Positions 46,096 through 55,998 of a stretch of DNA of 64,000 nt are shown here, one piece after another. The DNA is from Serratia proteamaculans (GTDB lineage: Bacteria > Pseudomonadota > Gammaproteobacteria > Enterobacterales > Enterobacteriaceae). A program made the translations under genes and the position numbers. The first letter of the stretch is position 1. Each line of letters opens with the position of its first letter. The notes under the pieces are model-generated. The model was given only the letters and a program-made list of their open reading frames with translations, did not search any database and was not told where the DNA came from. The stretch covers positions 1,426,001 through 1,490,000 of the forward strand of contig NZ_SWDE01000001.1 of assembly GCF_013337185.1 (NCBI RefSeq). Reading direction: 5' to 3'.

Positions 46096-46602
46096 TCAGT
46101 GGAACTTACCTTCAGCTTTAAGCTGCAAATAATGCTCGACATTGCGCTGTGAGAATGGCGTAGCCGGGTGTCCACCCGCAATAGCATAAGGTTGAATATC
46201 TTTTACAACAACGCTACCGGCCTGAATAATTGCACCTTCACCTACGGTAACTCCGGGTAGGATAATCACATTAATACCCAACCAGACGTTATCTCCAATA
46301 TGAGTATCTTTAATTACATAAGTATGATCATACGGAATAGCAGTGCCGTTATGATTATGATTCTCTGTGATTATTACACAGCCAAAACCGCAGTGGAAAT
46401 TATCACCAATGACAACGCCACCCTTTCCTACAACGGTCAATCCATTAGAATTGAAGTTGTTGCCAAGCATTGTTTTATTATTAACAATGGTCAAAAAATT
46501 AACCTTTGGTTCGCGACCACATTTCGCTGCAGTATTGATAACTTTAGAGCGATAACGTTGCTTACGTATACTGCGCAGCCATCGTTTCAAACTTGCTATC
46601 AT
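46096..46602 (-). CDS. Hexapeptide-repeat O-acetyltransferase
   Basis: A 168-residue left-handed beta-helix acyltransferase. Repeats run from about residue 45 to 145 ([36 protein letters not shown]), and the probable catalytic histidine lies in ENHNHNG. The C-terminal [10 protein letters not shown] is typical of the maltose/NodL-type acetyltransferases. The start overlaps the wzx stop (ATGA). It likely acetylates one sugar of the repeat unit or the nonulosonate. Confidence 0.85.
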   Translation of the reverse strand: MIASLKRWLRSIRKQRYRSKVINTAAKCGREPKVNFLTIVNNKTMLGNNFNSNGLTVVGKGGVVIGDNFHCGFGCVIITENHNHNGTAIPYDHTYVIKDTHIGDNVWLGINVIILPGVTVGEGAIIQAGSVVVKDIQPYAIAGGHPATPFSQRNVEHYLQLKAEGKFH

Positions 46603-47837
46603 CTTTTCCTCTCAATGCTAATTTGACGCTTACCATAAATAAAGGTCGCCACGCAGGCAAAAAGACTGGATACGGCATAGACGAAACAGAAATACTCTAC
46701 CTTTATCGTCGTCATGGTAATGATAAAAATACCAACTAAATGCGTAACCATTGAACCCATGGTTATAATTGAGATCATTTTATTTTTACGATAATAAAAA
46801 AGAGAATGCGTAAAAATATAATATATAGAAAGAAATGCCGTGCCGGGCAGCAATATATTAAAGTAATAGATGGCGCGATTAAACTCAGCTTTAAACAAGT
46901 AAGGGAAAGCAAATGGCATAATAAAGAAATAAATAATACAGGCAACAATCACCAGACCTGTATAGCCATATTGAATTAGCTCAACACCTCTAAAGTCTTT
47001 TTCTTTCAATTTTCTATAAATGAATGGCTGAAACGCCTGATTAATTACACCGAAGAACAACATCACTATAGAAGTAAGCTGAAATGCCAGGCCGTAAACC
47101 CCGACTACTGCAGTGCTCATGTAATGTGCAATGAAAAATCGATCTATCGATGATTTTATCCAGTAACTGCCATGGTGCGGCAGCAGCGAAACGCCATAAC
47201 TGATAATTTCTTTATAACGTTTGCGAACCGGTTCAAGTACAACACGTTCACCTTTGATTCTCTTATAAACAAAAAACTCATACGCTAGTTGAATACTGAA
47301 AAATGAAGCCGCGATGGCTATCAAACGCTGTCCTGGAGTAGCCGCAATCATTTCGAAAAGAGCGATCGTAAACAGAACGTTAAATGCAGAAAGTAGAAAT
47401 TGTCCAATCGCAGCGACCTTGTAAGTCTGACTGATACGCAGATGCGACAGGTTAATAAAGTTAAGCGCTTGTGCCAAAGACGCCAGAACGACCAGGAAAC
47501 CATCACTGAAACTTACTGATATATTCGCGACTAATGTAACAATATAGAATATTGCCACTAACAGTACACTCGAAGCTATCGCCAGCGTGATGTTATCTCT
47601 GCGGAACACCAGGGAACTCCCTTCCCCCTCTTGCATGTATTTGACCGGTAACAGACCCTGACCACTAAACGAAATAAAAATGATCAGCATCTGAATAACG
47701 GACAAATATAGAGTTAGCGCGCCGTATCCCGACGCGCCAAGGTGTGCTGTTAAATAAGGCAGTATGATGAAGCCTATGACCTTGCCGAGAATATCCCCTA
47801 TCGACAAGGCCGCAGCGCCCATAATGACTTTGCTCAT
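46599..47837 (-). CDS. wzx: Wzx-type repeat-unit flippase
   Basis: A 412-residue polytopic membrane protein of the polysaccharide-transport/MATE-like family with about twelve hydrophobic segments. The N terminus ([26 protein letters not shown]) has the usual Wzx pattern. It would flip undecaprenyl-PP-linked repeat units to the periplasm for Wzy. It is directly downstream of the NeuB-fusion gene with no gap. Confidence 0.88.
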   Translation of the reverse strand: MSKVIMGAAALSIGDILGKVIGFIILPYLTAHLGASGYGALTLYLSVIQMLIIFISFSGQGLLPVKYMQEGEGSSLVFRRDNITLAIASSVLLVAIFYIVTLVANISVSFSDGFLVVLASLAQALNFINLSHLRISQTYKVAAIGQFLLSAFNVLFTIALFEMIAATPGQRLIAIAASFFSIQLAYEFFVYKRIKGERVVLEPVRKRYKEIISYGVSLLPHHGSYWIKSSIDRFFIAHYMSTAVVGVYGLAFQLTSIVMLFFGVINQAFQPFIYRKLKEKDFRGVELIQYGYTGLVIVACIIYFFIMPFAFPYLFKAEFNRAIYYFNILLPGTAFLSIYYIFTHSLFYYRKNKMISIITMGSMVTHLVGIFIITMTTIKVEYFCFVYAVSSLFACVATFIYGKRQISIERKR

Positions 47838-50078
47838 TTACAGATACTTTTCCAGGAAGTTAAGTGCGTGCCAGAATCCCTCTCCCTGATTTTTATGGCC
47901 TTGCCAGACTTCAGGAATGAACATCGCACCAGGAGCGTACCGCTGTAGATCATCAGCAAGCTCGTCAAAGTTCACATCACCTTTACCAATCTGAACGCCT
48001 TCGCCATCAACGCCCAAAGCATCAACAACGTGCATGTGCGCAGTGTAAGCACCAACCTTCTGGGTAAACTCATGAAGGTCCCATTGATAGTAGTTGCAGG
48101 CCATCATTGAGTGAGAAGTATCGTAGCAAATACGATAGTTATATTTTTCGCAGAATGCTTTAATCTCATCCGGATCAACAAACAGGTTATGGTAACTCTG
48201 ACCACCAAAGTGCCATGGGAATGGCGGCATGGTCTGGATAATAATTTCCACACCTTCCTGATTAATCTCGCCTAACGTAGTACCAATGCGTTCATACATT
48301 GCCTTGCGAGCTTCTTTAGGCAAGAAACCTGTGGTGTTGAATCCACCGGCGTTAACCACGATAACCGGACGTTCGGTTTTCGGGAAATATTGCTTAAGCG
48401 CACGGGTCACATCACAAACACGCTGCAATTGTGCGATCGAATGGGCCAGATACGCCGGGTCTTCGGTTGCCAGATCCAGAATATGGTCGTTGGCAAACAG
48501 TTCTGGGCTATGTACTGCAAAGCCAATATCTTCAGTACCGGTGAAGAACTCGGTCAGATCCAGTTCCATGTCCTGATAGCTCAGGTGGAACTCAACAAAG
48601 TCCAGGTTGGATTTATTTTTCAGCTTACTGTAGTCGTGGTAACGAACTGGAATACCAAATGGACGGTCAAAATCATAATCTTTGGCTTCAATCGCCACAT
48701 CGTTAAGATCTGACTCGTAGAAATAACCACCGGTTTCAAGATCTCGGTTGGCTTTTTTACCGACTAACTGTTCCATGTACAGAGGTTGTAAACCCTGGCC
48801 AGGACTTTTCACTTCAATCATATCGCGGGTGATGATTTCACCCTTTTTCAGGTCACGATTGATGATCAAACTTTTTGCCAGCGTTTCACGGTTGATCATT
48901 TCACCCTGAGTGATGGCACGCTCACCAGCCTGACCCATGGATTCTTCAACTTCACGAATACGCACAACCATCTCTTTAAATTCTGGTGGCAACAGTGAAA
49001 CCTTGTGGTCATTGCCTTCCATGGATTTATCAATGGTGAAATGCTTCTCGATAACGCGTGCACCCAGTGCAGCTACGGCAATGGGTATAGAGATCCCACG
49101 TTCATGGCCTGAATAGCCAACCAGGCAACCGGTCACTTGCTGCAGTCGTTTGATATAAGCCAGGTTCACATCTTTGAATGGCGTAGGGTAGGTTGAGTTG
49201 CAATGAAGGATCACAAACTCAGCGCCTTTGGATTTCAAGAACTCAACCGAGCTTTTGATTTCTGCTTCGCTGCACATACCGGTGGAACAAATCAACGGCT
49301 TGCCGGTAGCAGCCAATGCACCCAGCATTTCGTGGTTGGTAAAGTCTGCAGAAGCAACTTTATAACCTTCCATACCGTACTCTTCCAAAATCTCAAGGCT
49401 CTTGAGATCCCATGGCGTACACAGCGGTGTCAGACCCTTGGTTTTGCAGTAATCGAACACTTCGATAAGTTCTTCATTGGAGAGCTGGAATTTTCTCAGC
49501 AAATCAATGGTATATTGCGCACCCAGATCGGCAGACTTATCTTTGTCGTTGCCGCCTTTATACAATGAACTCAGATCACGCATTTGGAATTTGACACAAT
49601 CCGCACCGGCATCAACAGCCAGATCAACCAAGTGCTTAGCCAGTTTGATGTCGCCGTTATGGTTATTACCAATTTCCGCAATGATATAGCTCGGCGATGT
49701 ATCGGTGATAGTGTGCTTACCAATGGTCAGCCCTTTTTCACTTTGCAACGCAACAGCGACCAGACGGCGATAGTCATCAACCAGAGGCAGAACATCAACG
49801 CCGTTAGTGAACAATGCTTCAATTTCAGGACGAGGCGCGTCAACTTTTTTATAGCGCACGTTCTGGTTCATAACTTCAGACATTTCACGACTCAGGTCGA
49901 AATCACCACTGGTGATCCAACGACGGAAGTCGCCATCTGAGAAGGAACCGCATAACTTACCGTCTTCAGTTACAACGAAAATAATGCGTTTTTTGTTTGA
50001 GTTGATTTTTTCCAATGCTTTGATGATTGTTTCTGTTTCAAACACCAAAAAATCGGATATTTTTTTCTGAATTAACAT
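47838..50078 (-). CDS. Four-domain nonulosonate synthase: CBS - NeuB - SAF - TIM-barrel isomerase-like
   Basis: A 746-residue fusion, twice the length of an ordinary NeuB (about 345). Domains in order: a CBS pair (about 1-112, with SDGDFRRW); a NeuB synthase domain (130-380) with AEIGNNHNG (134-142), LHCNSTYPTP (291-300), GYSGHE (321-326) and EKHFTID (344-350); a SAF/antifreeze-like domain (about 397-458); and a xylose-isomerase/AP-endonuclease-2-type barrel (about 470-746) with candidate metal ligands in CYDTSHS (651-657), HMHVVD (681-686) and Glu723. It should condense PEP with a hexosamine or hexose to a C9 keto acid. The ATG at 50078 follows GGGAGA. It is coupled to neuA by a three-base gap. 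The substrate is not known. Confidence 0.85.
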   Translation of the reverse strand: MLIQKKISDFLVFETETIIKALEKINSNKKRIIFVVTEDGKLCGSFSDGDFRRWITSGDFDLSREMSEVMNQNVRYKKVDAPRPEIEALFTNGVDVLPLVDDYRRLVAVALQSEKGLTIGKHTITDTSPSYIIAEIGNNHNGDIKLAKHLVDLAVDAGADCVKFQMRDLSSLYKGGNDKDKSADLGAQYTIDLLRKFQLSNEELIEVFDYCKTKGLTPLCTPWDLKSLEILEEYGMEGYKVASADFTNHEMLGALAATGKPLICSTGMCSEAEIKSSVEFLKSKGAEFVILHCNSTYPTPFKDVNLAYIKRLQQVTGCLVGYSGHERGISIPIAVAALGARVIEKHFTIDKSMEGNDHKVSLLPPEFKEMVVRIREVEESMGQAGERAITQGEMINRETLAKSLIINRDLKKGEIITRDMIEVKSPGQGLQPLYMEQLVGKKANRDLETGGYFYESDLNDVAIEAKDYDFDRPFGIPVRYHDYSKLKNKSNLDFVEFHLSYQDMELDLTEFFTGTEDIGFAVHSPELFANDHILDLATEDPAYLAHSIAQLQRVCDVTRALKQYFPKTERPVIVVNAGGFNTTGFLPKEARKAMYERIGTTLGEINQEGVEIIIQTMPPFPWHFGGQSYHNLFVDPDEIKAFCEKYNYRICYDTSHSMMACNYYQWDLHEFTQKVGAYTAHMHVVDALGVDGEGVQIGKGDVNFDELADDLQRYAPGAMFIPEVWQGHKNQGEGFWHALNFLEKYL

Positions 50079-50081
50079 TAA

Positions 50082-50771
50082 TTATCTCCCATTCCAATTC
50101 TGCAAAATCACTTCAACAACCGCCCAATCGAGCATGGTATCAATCTCAAAGCTTTCTTCTTCTGACATCTTATGCGCAACAACTTTTCCGCCAAGACGAT
50201 TTCCGGTGCTCAAAAGAATTTCGCTTTTAGTTACGTAGATTGAACCATTTTCTTTCAGCTTAATATTTTCCGGCTTAATATCTTGGCGCCGTGGACGGTT
50301 TAAATAATCATAATAAGCTTTCGGATCATCTTCATTTTCCCAAAGGAAATGCCAAAATTCGCAGACACTCAATAATGAATCAGCTTTTTTATCAATAATC
50401 TTTTTGATCGCTACATCAATCGCATCGTCTTTACGAACTGGTGAGGTTGCCTGCAGCAGAACAGTAAATTCAGGTTTATAGTTCTCATGCTCCGCCAACC
50501 ACTCTAAAGTGTGCAACAAAGCAGGTTCAGTGGCCGCAGTATCTACTGCCAAGTGAGCCGGACGCATAAAGGGAACTTCAGCACCATACTCTCTGGCAAC
50601 TGCAGCGATATCCTCACAGTCGGTTGTAACAATAACACGATCAATTTGTGATGAATTCAGAGCCTGCTCAATACTCCAGGCAATTAAAGGTTTACCTGCA
50701 ATTTCTTTAATATTTTTCTTAGGGATCCCTTTCGACCCACCCCTTGCCGGAATAATTGCAAGATTACTCAT
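50082..50771 (-). CDS. neuA: CMP-nonulosonate cytidylyltransferase
   Basis: A 229-residue NeuA-family enzyme activating a nonulosonic acid with CTP. The N-terminal nucleotide motif [16 protein letters not shown], the LQATSPVR segment and the ENGSIYVTK and EIDTMLDW regions define the family. It is the first gene after wzc, upstream of the NeuB fusion. The specific sugar (Neu5Ac, KDN, legionaminate or other) cannot be told from these motifs. Confidence 0.9.
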   Translation of the reverse strand: MSNLAIIPARGGSKGIPKKNIKEIAGKPLIAWSIEQALNSSQIDRVIVTTDCEDIAAVAREYGAEVPFMRPAHLAVDTAATEPALLHTLEWLAEHENYKPEFTVLLQATSPVRKDDAIDVAIKKIIDKKADSLLSVCEFWHFLWENEDDPKAYYDYLNRPRRQDIKPENIKLKENGSIYVTKSEILLSTGNRLGGKVVAHKMSEEESFEIDTMLDWAVVEVILQNWNGR

Positions 50772-50815
50772 CTGATATCTCCGAAATTGGAATCTATAAT
50801 TTATTGAACGGAACT

Positions 50816-50843
50816 AGAGGCTCCTAAAGAATAAGGAGCCTCT
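50816..50843 (-). other. Stem-loop between wzc and neuA
   Basis: AGAGGCTCCT (50816-50825) and AGGAGCCTCT (50834-50843) form a perfect 10-base-pair stem with an eight-base loop. The minus strand lacks a U-tract after it. In group 1 capsule loci a hairpin after wzc lowers read-through into the sugar genes, so an attenuator role is plausible. Confidence 0.65.
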
Positions 50844-50864
50844 ATTTTACGTAAGGAAGGGGAT

Positions 50865-53012
50865 TTATTTATATTCGTACGCGTAGTAGCCGTAAGCGCT
50901 ACCGGATTTATGTTCTACGGCATTAAGGATAATACCCTTAATTTCCATGCCATTTTGCTCGAAGCGGCGGATACTTACTTCAATCTCTTTCAGTGAGTTA
51001 ACACCGTAACGCGCCACCAATAAAGTGGTCCCCACATTACGCGCCACAATTGCAGCATCTGTCACTGCCAATATTGGCGGAGTATCGACCAGGACGATGT
51101 CATATTCCTTACCTGCCCACTCAAGGAACTCCGACAGACGATTATGCATCAGCAGTTCTGAAGGATTTGGTGGAATTTTACCACGTGATATAAAGCTCAG
51201 ATTCTCAATCGAAGTTTTTTTGATCGCCTGTTGCGCCGTTGCCTGTCCAGAAAGCACATCGGACAGACCTAAACCCAACTCACAATTCAACAATGAATGG
51301 GCATAACCTTTACGCATATCGGCATCAACTACCAAAATACGCTGGCCCGCCTGAGCAATAACAGCAGCAAGGTTAATACTGACAAACGTCTTACCAATAC
51401 TTGGGCTAGCGCCCGAAATCATAAGAACGTTATTTTTGGCTTCCAAAGAAGCGAAATGCAAACTGGTACGCAAGCTTCTGACCGCTTCGATAGCCAGATC
51501 CGCTGGGTTACCCACAGCAAGCAGTGTGTAGCTTTTAGTACTGCTGCGCTTACCGGATAGCATCGTTTCACGGTCGCTTTTCTGTTGCCATTCAGATAAC
51601 GGAATGCTGGCATAAACGTTGATACCCTGCTGTTCCAACTGCTCCGGGCTTTCGATGCCACGATGAAGCATGGTTTTCAGCAAGACAAATCCGGTAGAGA
51701 ACAGACCACCCAACAGGGTAACAATCAAGACGATAATTGTTTTTTGCGGTTTAACCGGACGTGGTTGAGTGACTGCCGGATCAACAATACGTACGTTGCC
51801 TACAGTACTAGCCTTGGTGATGCCCAGCTCTTGCTGCTTGTTCAGCAATTGCATGTAAATTTCTTGCCCAGCCTGGACATCACGGGTTAAACGTAAAATT
51901 TCCTGCTGAGTCTTTGGCATGCCACTGACACGTTTGTTCAGCTTGTCCTTTTCCTGTTGTAACGTGACGCGTTTCTCCATAAGCGCCCGATATGCAGGGT
52001 GCTCTTTAGTATAAAGCTTGGAGATCTCCGCTTCCTTGAAAGTCAGTTCATTCAACTGAGCTTCAACGCCAACAATGGTATCCAATACCGATTTGGCCTC
52101 GAGTGACAAATCTACGGAGTCGTTGGCCTGGCGGAAACGATTGAGTTTCTCCTCAGCACTGTCTAATGAGCTACGCACCTCCGGCAATTGCTCTTTCAGG
52201 AAGTCCAGGCTTTTAGCCGCTTCCTCTGACTTGCGCTCAACGTTTTGCAACAGGTAGTTTTTACTGATGCCATCCAGGATTTTACGCACCAGAATCGGAT
52301 CATCGCCAATCAAACTCAGAGCCAAGACTCCGGTATCCTTGCCTTTATCCTCAACAGTTAAAGCATCCAGCAAATTGTTGGTGGCAACCAAACGCTGCAG
52401 TTTAGCCACTTCAAATACGGTGCCAGGTTCAGCCGAGATTTCGCTAACCAATAAAGCCACCCCATGGGCGCTGGCTAACTCACCGACCTTCCCTTTGATA
52501 ATTTCCGTGCCGTTTTTACTTAGCACATAGTTCTTATCATCAATGACTTTCAGTTCAAGCTCAATGTCATCCGCGTTTGACGGAACGTTAAGCCGGGACA
52601 ATGCGATGCGTCCTGGCTCAACTCCGGTTAAACGCGCCCAGCCACGGCCAAACACTGGGAAAAATTTCTGCTGAACCACTGTGTCAAGATTCAAATCATC
52701 AACGGTTTTTCCCGTTACCATCCGCGATTGGATTAGCTCGATTTCCGTCGCGGAGCCCGGTTGGCCGCTAGGTAACATCTGGGATAAATCATTGACCAGT
52801 GAATTGCCGACGTTTTGTTCAACCTGAACCAAAGCGTCAGCTTGGTAGACTGGCGTCGCGAACAGTGAATAAATGATACCGGCGACAGAGAATAACGCTG
52901 TCACACCGATAATCAGCCACCGGTGGTCCAGTAAAGTCCCAAGCAAGCGACTTAGATCGATCTCGTCATTATTATTGGCCGTTGATAAGCCTGGTTTCGT
53001 ATTATCAGTCAT
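50865..53012 (-). CDS. wzc: Wzc tyrosine autokinase, polysaccharide co-polymerase
   Basis: A 715-residue inner-membrane protein. Membrane helices flank a large periplasmic domain (about 33-52 and 426-448) with coiled-coil stretches near 260-400. The cytosolic BY-kinase has Walker A GASPSIGKT (534-542), Walker A' VVDAD (561-565) and Walker B VLVDTPP (640-646). The C terminus ends in a tyrosine cluster (Tyr707, 709, 710, 712, 714), the autophosphorylation tail. It works with Wza and Wzb to control high-molecular-weight polymer export. It starts 12 bases after wzb. Confidence 0.95.
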   Translation of the reverse strand: MTDNTKPGLSTANNNDEIDLSRLLGTLLDHRWLIIGVTALFSVAGIIYSLFATPVYQADALVQVEQNVGNSLVNDLSQMLPSGQPGSATEIELIQSRMVTGKTVDDLNLDTVVQQKFFPVFGRGWARLTGVEPGRIALSRLNVPSNADDIELELKVIDDKNYVLSKNGTEIIKGKVGELASAHGVALLVSEISAEPGTVFEVAKLQRLVATNNLLDALTVEDKGKDTGVLALSLIGDDPILVRKILDGISKNYLLQNVERKSEEAAKSLDFLKEQLPEVRSSLDSAEEKLNRFRQANDSVDLSLEAKSVLDTIVGVEAQLNELTFKEAEISKLYTKEHPAYRALMEKRVTLQQEKDKLNKRVSGMPKTQQEILRLTRDVQAGQEIYMQLLNKQQELGITKASTVGNVRIVDPAVTQPRPVKPQKTIIVLIVTLLGGLFSTGFVLLKTMLHRGIESPEQLEQQGINVYASIPLSEWQQKSDRETMLSGKRSSTKSYTLLAVGNPADLAIEAVRSLRTSLHFASLEAKNNVLMISGASPSIGKTFVSINLAAVIAQAGQRILVVDADMRKGYAHSLLNCELGLGLSDVLSGQATAQQAIKKTSIENLSFISRGKIPPNPSELLMHNRLSEFLEWAGKEYDIVLVDTPPILAVTDAAIVARNVGTTLLVARYGVNSLKEIEVSIRRFEQNGMEIKGIILNAVEHKSGSAYGYYAYEYK

Positions 53013-53024
53013 TGGAATCTCTGG

Positions 53025-53459
53025 TTAACGATTTAATGCCTGCGCCCATTTTTGGGCAGCATCATCAAGAAGGCGGTAAACAAACTCAAACGCTTCTGCG
53101 CTTTTTTTGTAAGGATCGGGCACTTCTTTTTGCCCCAGCCAGTGAGCAAAAAGCATCGTCTTCCCTCTGACTTCCGGCACTAACCGACAAACCGCATCGA
53201 TATGGCCTTTTTCCATCACCAGAATCAGCGAATATTCCCGGCACATTTCTTTCGTCAGTTGCCTCGCCTCATGATGTTCTAGCGACAAATGGTGTTTTTC
53301 CGCAATGGCAATAGCGCTTTTGTCCGCAGGGTTGCCAACTAATGCGCTAATCCCGGCAGAGGCGATCTCTTTCTCTGGCAGATGCTGTTTCAGCAAACGT
53401 TCTGCCGTTGGAGAACGGCAGATATTACCTACACAAACAACCAGAATAGAATCAAACAT
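53025..53459 (-). CDS. wzb: Wzb low-molecular-weight protein tyrosine phosphatase
   Basis: A 144-residue cytosolic phosphatase that removes phosphate from the Wzc tail. The P-loop CVGNICRS (Cys9, Arg15) and the general-acid Asp in VPDPY are intact. Length matches E. coli Wzb (147). It lies 11 bases after wza. Confidence 0.95.
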   Translation of the reverse strand: MFDSILVVCVGNICRSPTAERLLKQHLPEKEIASAGISALVGNPADKSAIAIAEKHHLSLEHHEARQLTKEMCREYSLILVMEKGHIDAVCRLVPEVRGKTMLFAHWLGQKEVPDPYKKSAEAFEFVYRLLDDAAQKWAQALNR

Positions 53460-53470
53460 TACCTACTCCT

Positions 53471-54607
53471 CTACGGCCAATTACGAACACGCAATGCGCC
53501 TTCCGTGAGATTGTTGAAACTATCAATGGTAGGTGCCAATTGAACGATCAGACGGTTCCAACGGGCGATCGGCGCGGCTGTAACATAAACAATATCATAA
53601 GGTTGCAGGTGGAATTCCGCCCCCATCACCAAGGCTGTCGCATCCGCCATGTTGAGCTGATAAATGTTTGCCAGCTTGTCACCCTGCGTACCATGCAGAG
53701 GGCGAATAACGAAGACGCCTGTCGCATCTGCCGCCGCCTGACTGATCCCCTGGGTATTACCCAAAGCCTCTGTCAAAGTCATGCCGCTGCGGTCCATCTT
53801 CAGTGTCGCCGGCGTTCTGACTTCACCCATGACAAACACTTTCAGGTCGTCATTGCGCGGCACGTAAAGAATGTCACCCGGGTAAAGCAGACGGTTCTGA
53901 GTCAAATCGCCATTCTGCATCAGTTGTTGCAGCGACAAGCTCGACTCTTTGCCATTGTGCGTCAACACAATGTTGCGCCAGTCTGCATTCTCCGTCAGAC
54001 CACCTGCGGCATTGATAGCGTCCATCACCGTCAGAGGTACGTTGGTAATTGCTTGTTGGCCTGATTTAGACACTTCGCCTGTTACATAGGCTTTTTGGGA
54101 ACGGAAAGCGGCGATATTGACATCAACCTGCGGGCTCTCAATATATTGAGCCAAGCGGGAAGCGATCTGATCGCGAATTTGGGTCACCGTTTTGCCTACC
54201 ACGTTCACCTTACCGATGTAAGGATAGAAAATAGTGCCATCCGAATGGACCCAGTTGCCAGTATCACTGGCACTGCGATATTGCCCAGCAGGGGTGGTCA
54301 GTTCAGGGTGATCCCAAACGGTGACGTTAAGCACATCACCCACACCGATCCGGTATTCATAGGTACGCAGAGAAGCATCCAACTGGCCATTGGTTTGCGC
54401 TACTACTTTTGCTGGGCGCAACTTGTCCAGCAGCTTGGGTGTCATTGGGTAAATATTGACCATTTTGTCAATATCAAAGTCCGCATCTTCCTGCTTTACA
54501 ACGTCTTTGCCGCTTGTAGAAAGGTGGGTTCCAGGAAACACGGTACAACCACTGATTACGCTGATGGAGATCAACAGCGGTATCATTTTCAATTGTCGTT
54601 TTGCCAT
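53471..54607 (-). CDS. wza: Wza outer-membrane polysaccharide export lipoprotein
   Basis: A 378-residue translocon subunit. A lipoprotein signal peptide ends in the lipobox VISGC, with Cys21 as the lipid-modified residue; poly-export and SLBB domains follow ([19 protein letters not shown], then [11 protein letters not shown]). The C terminus provides the amphipathic helix forming the outer-membrane pore. The ATG at 54607 aligns with E. coli Wza. First gene after galF. Confidence 0.95.
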   Translation of the reverse strand: MAKRQLKMIPLLISISVISGCTVFPGTHLSTSGKDVVKQEDADFDIDKMVNIYPMTPKLLDKLRPAKVVAQTNGQLDASLRTYEYRIGVGDVLNVTVWDHPELTTPAGQYRSASDTGNWVHSDGTIFYPYIGKVNVVGKTVTQIRDQIASRLAQYIESPQVDVNIAAFRSQKAYVTGEVSKSGQQAITNVPLTVMDAINAAGGLTENADWRNIVLTHNGKESSLSLQQLMQNGDLTQNRLLYPGDILYVPRNDDLKVFVMGEVRTPATLKMDRSGMTLTEALGNTQGISQAAADATGVFVIRPLHGTQGDKLANIYQLNMADATALVMGAEFHLQPYDIVYVTAAPIARWNRLIVQLAPTIDSFNNLTEGALRVRNWP

Positions 54608-55059
54608 CAAATTATCATCACTTTCAAAGTAAATGTATCTGCAAAGCTACAATGCTAGCCGACCATGGCTGCGTCTCTGTAACCTTACCAAAATGCCTCG
54701 GTTTATGTTCCCGTCCTGAAACGGAGGAAAACCTGTTGCAATAAATCTTTAACGTTTATCTGCTGTTGATGAATACAAAGATATTATTATTAACGAAGTA
54801 AAGTATTCAGCTTATGCTCACACTGGCGACTTCCTACAAGCGTTAACGGCAATTACCCTTATAAAACAGAAAGTTGCTGAGATTTTACAACCTGATTCAC
54901 AAAGAAAAACCGCGAAGGCCAAACGGTAAGACAGCCTGTAATAGAATGTATACTAATATAAAAAATGAAACAGCGAAATTACCTAAGATTCAATGGGTGT
55001 GGCAAATTGCCCTGGCAGAGACTGAACTCGCTGCCAGGTAACCAAATATCGCATAGATC
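54608..55059. other. galF-wza intergenic region
   Basis: This 452-base gap is AT-rich. It contains a perfect 8-base-pair stem-loop 21 bases after the galF stop (CCTGGCAG 55011-55018 / CTGCCAGG 55031-55038) with no U-tract. The remainder is long enough for a separate wza promoter, but I see no clear -35/-10 pair, no second ops site and no convincing RcsAB box. Confidence 0.5.
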
Positions 55060-55953
55060 CTAGAGTGACAATTTTTCTGCCCACTCGCGAAATGCCTTGC
55101 CTTGGGTGGGGTGACGTAGCCCATAAGTAACAAACGCACGCAAGTAACCCATCTTCTCCCCACAGTTGAACGATTCCCCAACCAACTCTGTCGCTTCAAC
55201 CGGTTTGTGCTTCAACAACTCGGCAATGGCATCTGTCAGCTGAATTCGCCCCCATACGCCCGGCTCGGTTTTCTCTAAAATCGGCCAAATATCAGCTGAG
55301 AGAACATAGCGCCCAACCGCAGAATAATTAGACTTCAACGGAACTTCATGGCCCGGTTTTTCTATGATAGAAGTCATCCGCGAGCTTTCACCAGGCTGCA
55401 GCTTGTTGGCTTCACATTCAACCACCGAGTAGTCGTGTAAAACATGCTCATCCGCAGCCTGAACCAGCACCTGGCTCAAGCCGGTCTGTTCAAAGCGAGT
55501 AATCATATGCGGCAGGTTGTCTTTCTTCAGGTCGGCTTTGGCGTCGTCAAGCAAGACATCCGGCAACAGAACTACAAAAGGTGAGTCCCCTACCAGCGGC
55601 TTGGCACAAAGCACCGCATGCCCCAAACCCTTTGGCTGCCCCTGACGAATATGCATTAGCGTTACGCCTTTTGGGCAAATAGATTGCACTTCATCAAGCA
55701 ACTGGCGCTTTACGCGCGCTTCAAGCATCGCTTCCAACTCGAAGGAGGTATCAAAATGGTTTTCGATTGCATTCTTGGATGAATGCGTCACCAGGATGAT
55801 CTCTTTGATCCCAGCAGCAACGCACTCATTAACTATGTATTGAATCAACGGCTTATCAACGATCGGCAACATTTCCTTTGGAATAGCCTTGGTTGCAGGC
55901 AGCATACGCATACCCAGACCTGCAACGGGAATGACAGCTTTTAACTTGGTCAT
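55060..55953 (-). CDS. galF: GalF, GalU-like regulatory paralogue
   Basis: A 297-residue GalU homologue with the changes that mark GalF: GLGMRM in place of GLGTRM at the active-site loop, and [16 protein letters not shown] in place of the Gal[13 protein letters not shown] segment. In E. coli, GalF has little activity of its own and is thought to modulate UDP-glucose formation with GalU. The ATG at 55953 follows AGAGGATT. It lies 45 bases downstream of galU and flanks the capsule locus as in other enterics. Confidence 0.92.
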   Translation of the reverse strand: MTKLKAVIPVAGLGMRMLPATKAIPKEMLPIVDKPLIQYIVNECVAAGIKEIILVTHSSKNAIENHFDTSFELEAMLEARVKRQLLDEVQSICPKGVTLMHIRQGQPKGLGHAVLCAKPLVGDSPFVVLLPDVLLDDAKADLKKDNLPHMITRFEQTGLSQVLVQAADEHVLHDYSVVECEANKLQPGESSRMTSIIEKPGHEVPLKSNYSAVGRYVLSADIWPILEKTEPGVWGRIQLTDAIAELLKHKPVEATELVGESFNCGEKMGYLRAFVTYGLRHPTQGKAFREWAEKLSL

Positions 55954-55998
55954 GGTAATCCTCTTGATATCTTATGATCGTCTTCTCAGCCGTAACTC

